DNA of 64,000 nucleotides from Streptococcus catagoni (GTDB taxonomy: Bacteria; Bacillota; Bacilli; Lactobacillales; Streptococcaceae), in contig NZ_WPCW01000001.1 of NCBI RefSeq assembly GCF_011421425.1, positions 558,001 through 622,000 on the forward strand, in the 5' to 3' direction. Below, one piece after another: positions 58,528-64,000 of the stretch. The position numbers were made by a program, and so were the translations under genes. A model generated the notes under the pieces. That model was not told the origin of the DNA and ran no database searches. It saw nothing but the letters and a program-made list of their open reading frames with translations. Every line of letters begins with the position of its first letter. Position 1 is the first letter of the stretch.

Positions 58528-59814
58528 TTAGTGTCCCATGACCTGACTGACGGTTACACATTTATAACCCTGACTCTTAAGATAGTCTAGAACTGTTGGT
58601 AAGGCATTAACTGAGGTTTGGTGAATATCGTGCATAAGGATGATACCACCTGGTTGCAGCTGGCTTCTGATATTAGCCATAATAGCTTCAGTATTATGAT
58701 TTTCCCAGTCTCTTGTATCCACTGTCCAAAGTACTTCTGTCAAGCCTGATATACGTCTGACATTATCATTGGTTGCCCCATATGGCGGCCTCAAATAAAT
58801 AGGCACCTTACCACAGGCCTTAGCGATAGCGTCGTTAGTATTTCTAATTTGGAATCGAACTTGGTCCTCACTTAATTTTGTAAGATCTGGATGATCCCAA
58901 GAATGGTTGCCAATCTCATGGCCGGCACTGATGATTTTTTTAACAAGACTTTCATTACCAGAGATCTTTGAACCCATCATAAAGAAAGTAGCTTTGGCCT
59001 GATATTTATCTAAGAGGGACAATACCTGAGGTGTTGTATCTGGATTAGGACCATCATCAAAGGTTAAGGCGACAAGCTTTTCATTCTTTCTCTTAGCTTC
59101 TTCTTCCTTTTTCTTGCTTACAAAGAGATCATATTCTTGTTTAAGGTCGCCTTCTAACAACTTAGCATCAACCACATCAAACAGATCCTTATATGGAATT
59201 TTCAGTTTATCTTCTAAGACAAGCTTGTCTTCAGATAAATCAAAATAGTCAGATAATAATGAGCCTTCTTCAGTTAATTTTGAAGCTAAACTCTTATCAA
59301 AACTTTTCCCAGAAGAGTGTTTGCCAACTTCTTTAGCCAATTTGTCCATATGTCCTGAAACAAGATCTGACAGATTAAAGGGACTAAAATCTTCTTTTAT
59401 ATGATAATGACTGATGACCTTGTCGGAACTTTTGGCCAGCTTAAAAAGTTCATGCTTGTAAGTGATCTTATGAATCGTCACCAAGTTAACTCCCTTTAGC
59501 GGAGTCTTTTTGATCACCGGCCTGATAAAAATCTCTTCTTTATCTTTTACTTTTTCCTGATAAAGCGAAAGAGGTAAATTGTTGTTATAAAATTTTTTAT
59601 TGTTTTTCAAGGGTGAGAAATAATAAAAACTTTGTTTATCAGACTTGATTTTTTTGAGAGATTTGATTTCAAAATCACCGTCTTTTTTCTTCATCTCTTG
59701 ATTAATTGTAGATTGTAGTTGGTTATTTATTTGCCACTGATTAAATGCTAAAGCTGATAGGCCTAGCAAAAAAACAATCAGTAAACTGACTAGTGTATAA
59801 TATATTTTTTTCAC
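58528..59814 (-). CDS. pgdA: Peptidoglycan N-acetylglucosamine deacetylase
   Basis: A 428-residue membrane-anchored extracellular enzyme with an N-terminal helix (about 5-24), a non-catalytic region to about residue 240 and a NodB domain. Catalytic motifs are complete: TFDDGPNPDT (Asp base and metal Asp), NHSWDHP (two metal His), RPPYGA, and late MHDIH. It removes acetyl groups from wall GlcNAc and gives lysozyme resistance in pneumococcus. The start codon is GTG at 59814, six bases after AGGAGG. A perfect cre lies about 110 bases upstream. Confidence 0.88.
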   Translation of the reverse strand: MKKIYYTLVSLLIVFLLGLSALAFNQWQINNQLQSTINQEMKKKDGDFEIKSLKKIKSDKQSFYYFSPLKNNKKFYNNNLPLSLYQEKVKDKEEIFIRPVIKKTPLKGVNLVTIHKITYKHELFKLAKSSDKVISHYHIKEDFSPFNLSDLVSGHMDKLAKEVGKHSSGKSFDKSLASKLTEEGSLLSDYFDLSEDKLVLEDKLKIPYKDLFDVVDAKLLEGDLKQEYDLFVSKKKEEEAKRKNEKLVALTFDDGPNPDTTPQVLSLLDKYQAKATFFMMGSKISGNESLVKKIISAGHEIGNHSWDHPDLTKLSEDQVRFQIRNTNDAIAKACGKVPIYLRPPYGATNDNVRRISGLTEVLWTVDTRDWENHNTEAIMANIRSQLQPGGIILMHDIHQTSVNALPTVLDYLKSQGYKCVTVSQVMGH

Positions 59815-59924
59815 TGTATCCTCCTAACTGCAACATTATTGTAACATAATGAATTACAAAATCAAATGAAATGGTGAGAAAAAAGCATAAAATTTTGAAA
59901 AAATACATTATATTGTCTGAATAT

Positions 59925-59938
59925 TGAAAACGATGTCA
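59925..59938. promoter_or_regulatory. Perfect cre site upstream of pgdA
   Basis: TGAAAACGATGTCA matches TGNAANCGNTNNCA at every defined position. On the minus strand it overlaps TTGACA, a likely -35 element; a TATAAT lies further downstream, with unusual spacing, so the promoter is not certain. Confidence 0.65.
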
Positions 59939-59946
59939 ATAAAAAA

Positions 59947-59973
59947 AGATCTTTCTAAATCTTAGAAGGATCT
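59947..59973 (-). terminator. Terminator of gapN
   Basis: AGATCTTTCTA and TAGAAGGATCT form an 11-bp stem with one G-U pair, with the A tract 59941-59947 giving U residues on the minus strand. Confidence 0.82.
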
Positions 59974-60002
59974 CTTTTATATTTTAGTAAAAGCTGACTA
60001 GT

Positions 60003-61430
60003 TTATTCGATATCAAAGACAATTGATTTAAGGTTTGTCATAGCATCAATTGAATATTTCACACCTTGAACACCAGCTCCAGATTTCTTTGCACCTAAGA
60101 ATGGGAAATTATCTGTACCACGTTGTGTCTTATTGTTGATGTGTACTGTTCCAACTTCTAGCTGCTCTGCAATTGCAAATGCCTTTGGAAAATTATTAGT
60201 AAAGACTGAAGCTTGCAGTCCATACTCAGAAGCATTTGAAATTTGGATAGCTTCTTCAACAGAATGGATTCTGATAAATGGTAGAACAGGGCCAAATGGT
60301 TCTTCCCAAGCTAATCGCATATCAGTTGTAACATTATCAAAAAGAAGAGGTGAGATCAAATTTCCTTGACGTTTATAATCAGCTGAAGCTTTGGCACCCT
60401 TATTCTGTGCATCTTTAACCAATTCTTCAACAAAATCAGCAGCCTTGGTATCAATCAAAGGTGTAATATCAGCATTGTCTGCTGGCATACCGACTGATAG
60501 TTTGTCTACTAAGCTACCTACATTTTCAATCAGTTGATCTGCTACACTGTCCATTACAAGAACACGTTTAACAGCTGTACAACGTTGACCAGAATAGCCA
60601 AAGGCACCAGCAACAATATTTTTTGCGGCCATGGCCAAATCAGCATCTTCAAGGACAATAGCTGAGTCTTTTCCACCAAGCTCAAGCATGATAGGACGTA
60701 TACCAGCTAATTGACCAATTCTTTCGCCAACTGGTGTAGAGCCAGTAAAGTTGATGAAGTTTACTGCTTCATGCTCTACTATGTAATCTCCAATAACAGA
60801 GCCTCGTCCAGTAATGGTATTGAAGACACCTGCTGGAATACCAGCTTCAGCAAAAACTTCAGCTAAGAGTAATCCTGAAATAGAACCTTGTGTAGGTGGC
60901 TTAAGGGCTACTACATTTCCTGCAATGAGGGCTGGTGCAATTTTTGAACCAGCTAAATTGATAGGATAATTAAAAGGTGAAATGGCTAAAACCAATCCTA
61001 CTGGCTCATGACGCACAATAGCAATTTTTTTCTTGCTGGCTGCTTCAAAGCTACCACCCTCAAGAACTTCACCTTCCATGCGGATACCTTCTTCAGCAGC
61101 ATAGTTGATAATCTCCGCAGTACGAATCACTTCACTGACAGCTGCTTTATGTCCTTTTGCAACTTCTTTAGATAAAATTGCACCAATTTTTTCGACATCA
61201 CGAACTAAGATGTCTGCTGCCTTGTGAAGATAAGCGGCACGTTCAACATAAGAAAGTTTACGCCATTCAGGATAGGCTTTCTTAGCAACTTCGTAGACAA
61301 AGTCTACTTCTTCTGTTGACATTGCTGGAACACTACCAAGCTCCTCGCCATCAGCGGGGGCATAGATTGTGATCTTGTTTTTGGAAAGTTTCCATTCCCC
61401 ATTGACAAGATTTTTGTATTCTTTAGTCAA
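60003..61430 (-). CDS. gapN: NADP-dependent glyceraldehyde-3-phosphate dehydrogenase (non-phosphorylating)
   Basis: A 475-residue aldehyde dehydrogenase, the same length as streptococcal GapN. The catalytic Cys284 lies in GYSGQRCTAVKR and the general-base Glu250 in MLELGGKDSA; SPFNYPINLAGSKIAPALIA lines the cofactor site. It oxidises glyceraldehyde-3-phosphate to 3-phosphoglycerate and is the main NADPH source in streptococci. Translation starts at TTG 61430, eight bases after AAGGAG. TTGAAT-16-TAGAAT is a likely promoter just upstream. Confidence 0.95.
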   Translation of the reverse strand: MTKEYKNLVNGEWKLSKNKITIYAPADGEELGSVPAMSTEEVDFVYEVAKKAYPEWRKLSYVERAAYLHKAADILVRDVEKIGAILSKEVAKGHKAAVSEVIRTAEIINYAAEEGIRMEGEVLEGGSFEAASKKKIAIVRHEPVGLVLAISPFNYPINLAGSKIAPALIAGNVVALKPPTQGSISGLLLAEVFAEAGIPAGVFNTITGRGSVIGDYIVEHEAVNFINFTGSTPVGERIGQLAGIRPIMLELGGKDSAIVLEDADLAMAAKNIVAGAFGYSGQRCTAVKRVLVMDSVADQLIENVGSLVDKLSVGMPADNADITPLIDTKAADFVEELVKDAQNKGAKASADYKRQGNLISPLLFDNVTTDMRLAWEEPFGPVLPFIRIHSVEEAIQISNASEYGLQASVFTNNFPKAFAIAEQLEVGTVHINNKTQRGTDNFPFLGAKKSGAGVQGVKYSIDAMTNLKSIVFDIE

Positions 61431-61483
61431 ATTAATATCTCCTTTTTCAATATTAACTCTATTCTATCACTTTTTGTAGAGAA

Positions 61484-61530
61484 TTCAAACTTCCGCTATA
61501 GCTGCCTAGAAGCGGCATTGCAAGTTTGAA
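61484..61530. promoter_or_regulatory. Palindromic structure at the gapN promoter
   Basis: TTCAAACTT (61484-61492) is exactly inverted as AAGTTTGAA (61522-61530), with a second inner stem CCGCT / AGCGG. It overlaps the gapN -35 and lies just after the ptsI terminator, so it could be an operator or a second transcript-end hairpin. Confidence 0.45.
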
Positions 61531-61534
61531 CATC

Positions 61535-61560
61535 AAAAAAAGGGTGATTAATCAACCCTT
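61535..61560 (-). terminator. Terminator of ptsHI
   Basis: AAGGG-TTGAT-TA-ATCA-CCCTT on the minus strand (one bulge) is followed by seven U. Confidence 0.85.
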
Positions 61561-61565
61561 CTATA

Positions 61566-63299
61566 TTAGTGTTTTGATAAATATTCTTTAGATAGTTCAA
61601 GAACTTCTTCAGCTGTTGAGCATTCTGTGAGAGCACGCTGTGCATATTCACGCATTTTAGCACTATCAAGTACCTTCATTAAGCTACGTGTCCGTAAAAC
61701 AGAGGTTGCTGACATTGAGAACTCATCAAGACCCATACCAACTAATAGAGGTACAGCCTGTTGATCTCCAGCCATTTCACCACACATACCAGCCCATTTA
61801 CCTTCAGCATGCGCTGCTTTAATAACATTATTGATCAAACGCAAGATTGATGGGTTATATGGTTGATAGAGGTAAGAAACTTGCTCGTTCATACGGTCAG
61901 CGGCCATTGTGTACTGGATAAGGTCATTTGTTCCAATAGAGAAGAAATCAACTTCCTTAGCAAATTGGTCAGCAAGCATAGCAGCTGCTGGGATTTCAAT
62001 CATGATACCAACTTGAATCTCGTCAGAAACTGCCACACCTTCAGCAAGAAGATTTGCTTTTTCTTCATCAAAGACTGCTTTTGCTGCACGGAATTCTTTA
62101 AGAAGTGCTACCATTGGGAACATGATACGCAATTGCCCGTGAACAGAAGCACGTAAAAGAGCACGAATCTGTGTACGGAACATATCTTTTCCAGTTTCTG
62201 AAATAGAAATACGTAAAGCACGGAAACCAAGGAATGGATTCATTTCTTTTGGAAGATCGAAATAAGGAAGTTCCTTATCACCACCAATATCCATAGTACG
62301 AACGACAACAGGTTTACCATTCATTCCTTCAAGAACTGCCTTATAAGCTTCATACTGTTCATCTTCTGTTGGGAAATCTTGAGAGTCCATGTAAAGGAAC
62401 TCTGTACGGTATAGACCTACTGCTTCGGCACCATTTTCATTGACACCTGCAACGTCTTTTGGAGTACCAATATTTGCTGCTAACTCAAAGTGTTGACCAT
62501 CAGCTGTGACTGTTTTTGCATCCTTAAGGAGGGCCCATTCAGCTTTTTGTTTAGCATATGATGCACCAGCTTCTTTAGAAGCAAGAATTTGTTCTTCACT
62601 TGGATTAATGATGACTTCACCAGTAATACCGTTAACTGAAATAATGTCGCCATCTTTCACACGTTTTGTGATATCGTTTGTTCCTAAAACTGCAGCAATT
62701 TCTAAAGTTCTTGCCATGATTGCTGAGTGACTTGTACGTCCACCAATGTTAGTAACAAAAGCTTTTACAAAGCGTTTATCTAATTGAGCTGTATCTGAAG
62801 GTGTTAAGTCATGAGCAATAACGATAGATTCTTCATCAATTGCAGCTGGGTTAGGAAGTTTGACACCAAGAAGATGTGATAAGACACGTTTTGCCACATC
62901 ACGAATGTCTGATGCACGCTCTTGCATGTATGGATTATCTTCCATACCTTCAAAGATCGTGATGAACATATCTGTTACTTCTTTAAGTCCACTTTCAGCA
63001 TTGGTTTGTTTAGCACGAATCGTTTCTTTGATTTGACTGATCATCTCTGGATCAGAAAGAACCATTAAATGGGCATCAAATACCGATGCGGCCTCTTCGC
63101 CTAAGCTCTCTACTGCTTTCGCGCGGATAAGAGAAAGCTCGTCTTGTGAAGCTTGTAATGCAACATCAAGGCGAGCTTCTTCTGCATTTGTATCTTCGAC
63201 TGTGATAGTGTCGAATGACAAATCCGGTTGAACCAATAGATATGCCTTAGCAACCGCAACACCGTCAGAAGCTGCAATTCCTTTAAGCATTTCTGTCAT
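61566..63299 (-). CDS. ptsI: Phosphoenolpyruvate-protein phosphotransferase (Enzyme I)
   Basis: A 577-residue PTS Enzyme I. The phosphorylated His lies in [19 protein letters not shown] (about residue 189), and the PEP-binding domain has [26 protein letters not shown] and the Cys of MCGEMAGD. It passes phosphate from PEP to HPr for all PTS sugars. The start is four bases after the ptsH stop codon, with the ribosome-binding site inside ptsH, so the pair is translationally coupled. Confidence 0.96.
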   Translation of the reverse strand: MTEMLKGIAASDGVAVAKAYLLVQPDLSFDTITVEDTNAEEARLDVALQASQDELSLIRAKAVESLGEEAASVFDAHLMVLSDPEMISQIKETIRAKQTNAESGLKEVTDMFITIFEGMEDNPYMQERASDIRDVAKRVLSHLLGVKLPNPAAIDEESIVIAHDLTPSDTAQLDKRFVKAFVTNIGGRTSHSAIMARTLEIAAVLGTNDITKRVKDGDIISVNGITGEVIINPSEEQILASKEAGASYAKQKAEWALLKDAKTVTADGQHFELAANIGTPKDVAGVNENGAEAVGLYRTEFLYMDSQDFPTEDEQYEAYKAVLEGMNGKPVVVRTMDIGGDKELPYFDLPKEMNPFLGFRALRISISETGKDMFRTQIRALLRASVHGQLRIMFPMVALLKEFRAAKAVFDEEKANLLAEGVAVSDEIQVGIMIEIPAAAMLADQFAKEVDFFSIGTNDLIQYTMAADRMNEQVSYLYQPYNPSILRLINNVIKAAHAEGKWAGMCGEMAGDQQAVPLLVGMGLDEFSMSATSVLRTRSLMKVLDSAKMREYAQRALTECSTAEEVLELSKEYLSKH

Positions 63300-63303
63300 A
63301 ATA

Positions 63304-63567
63304 TTATGCCAATCCTTCTTTAGTCATAGTCTCTTCAATTGCTGCGATTGCATCATCAGCATCAGCACCTTCAGCTGTGATAGTAACGTCAGCACCTTGA
63401 CCAACACCTAGGCTCATTACGCCCATAATTGATTTAAGGTTAACTGCTTTTCCTTTATAGTCAAGTGTAATATCAGAAGCAAATTTGCTTGCTGTTTGAA
63501 CTAACAATGTAGCTGGACGTGCGTGAATTCCTGTTTCCGCAACAATGTGAAAATCTTTTGAAGCCAT
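63304..63567 (-). CDS. ptsH: Phosphocarrier protein HPr
   Basis: An 87-residue HPr with His15 in GIHARPAT, phosphorylated by Enzyme I, and Ser46 in [10 protein letters not shown], phosphorylated by HPr kinase. HPr-Ser-P is the corepressor of CcpA, so this gene links sugar uptake to the many cre sites in the window. AAAGGAG precedes the ATG. It leads the ptsH-ptsI operon. Confidence 0.97.
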   Translation of the reverse strand: MASKDFHIVAETGIHARPATLLVQTASKFASDITLDYKGKAVNLKSIMGVMSLGVGQGADVTITAEGADADDAIAAIEETMTKEGLA

Positions 63568-63612
63568 AGTATGGTTCTCCTTTGAATAGTTGTGTATATT
63601 TGAGTTACCAGA

Positions 63613-63662
63613 TGATAACCCTTACACTAACAGATTATAGCATAATGGTTTTTGATTTTCAA
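63613..63662 (-). promoter_or_regulatory. ptsHI promoter with cre-like site
   Basis: TTGAAA (63662-63657) and TATAAT (63639-63634) on the minus strand are 17 bases apart, with TGC before the -10. TGTAAGGGTTATCA on the minus strand (63626-63613) is a cre with one central mismatch, right at the transcription start. Confidence 0.7.
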
Positions 63663-63953
63663 GATTAAATCTTCAGCTAAGGAAAATACTTGAAATATTT
63701 TCTCATTTTTTCATTTACTATTAAATAGGATAAAATCTAGCTTCTACTGCCAAAAATCATCTTTTTATTTTCATAATTTTTGACTTTTTATCTTATTTTT
63801 TGACTTTTTTGATCTCCTTAATTCAAACTAAGTTAACCAAAATATCTAACCTAAATGAAAGCAAACTTTATTTTTATGAAAATTATCATAGATGTTTTCT
63901 TATACTGACCGACTTTGATCTTCATTTTACAGTTTGGCTTATAGCAAGCCTTC

Positions 63954-64000
63954 ACACAATATATAGATGTCCTATTGTTCGGATACCCCAAAATATTGTG
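63954..64000 (+). promoter_or_regulatory. Tandem NrdR boxes of a gene beyond the right edge
   Basis: ACACAATATATAGATG (63954-63969) and CCCCAAAATATTGTG (63986 to the edge) both resemble the NrdR box ACACWATATATWGTGT and start 32 bases apart, the three-turn spacing typical of NrdR pairs. In streptococci nrdHEF is commonly divergent from ptsH, so this is probably its control region. The stretch 63663-63953 is AT-rich and shows no gene. Confidence 0.7.

Overview
The window is AT-rich Gram-positive DNA and almost certainly comes from a Streptococcus, probably of the pyogenic group. The evidence is the set of familiar streptococcal neighbourhoods: ptsH-ptsI next to a TTG-started gapN, the birA / small DUF3272-type gene / dnaX block, aroA-aroK-psr, an SpxR-type regulator beside methionine aminopeptidase, and murA beside metK. 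The species cannot be fixed from sequence alone; an S. uberis or S. parauberis-like lineage is a guess. No rRNA, tRNA, complete insertion sequence, prophage or CRISPR array was seen.

Layout. 1-7.3 kb: an rsuA start, a hotdog thioesterase, a GNAT enzyme, an MFS transporter with an attenuator-like leader, a DUF1846 protein, a FetAB-type iron exporter, a PaaI-like thioesterase and a LysR regulator. 7.4-15.3 kb: a fatty-acid beta-oxidation set (thiolase, hydroxyacyl-CoA dehydrogenase/enoyl-CoA hydratase, CoA transferase, acyl-CoA dehydrogenase, acyl-CoA synthetase) with CcpA-type (cre) sites, unusual for a streptococcus. 15.4-26 kb: an accessory and decaying stretch with an mgtA-type Mg2+ ATPase broken by one stop codon, an intact heme catalase gene, one intact and one dead CPBP protease gene, an MccF-like peptidase, a dead metallo-beta-lactamase-fold gene, other remnants, and an overlapping pair made of an unknown gene and an HNH nuclease gene. 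26.3-34.9 kb: housekeeping genes (rlmCD, LCP protein, aroK, aroA, YihY, map, spxR, GNAT).

35.3-49.2 kb is a complete glucuronate / beta-glucuronide utilisation locus: a GPH-type transporter, KDG kinase, a FadR-type GntR regulator, KDPG aldolase, UxaC, UxuA, a UxuB-like SDR, a GH79 glucuronidase/heparanase-like enzyme, a HAD phosphatase and two GH3 hexosaminidase-like enzymes. Its three promoters each carry the same palindrome (AAATCATCTGATGATTT or a close variant) and a cre site, so local GntR control and carbon catabolite control are predicted to converge. The enzymes lack signal peptides, which suggests intracellular breakdown of imported GlcA-HexNAc oligosaccharides to pyruvate, glyceraldehyde-3-phosphate and amino sugar.

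49.4-64 kb returns to the core genome: murA, metK with an SMK-box-like leader, birA on a probably leaderless mRNA, dnaX, a free-methionine-sulfoxide reductase, udk, a DEAD-box helicase, the peptidoglycan deacetylase gene pgdA with a perfect cre, gapN, ptsI and ptsH. The right edge carries tandem NrdR boxes, so an nrd ribonucleotide reductase operon probably begins just outside. A structured element of about 170 nt occurs twice (35.1 kb and 51.0 kb).
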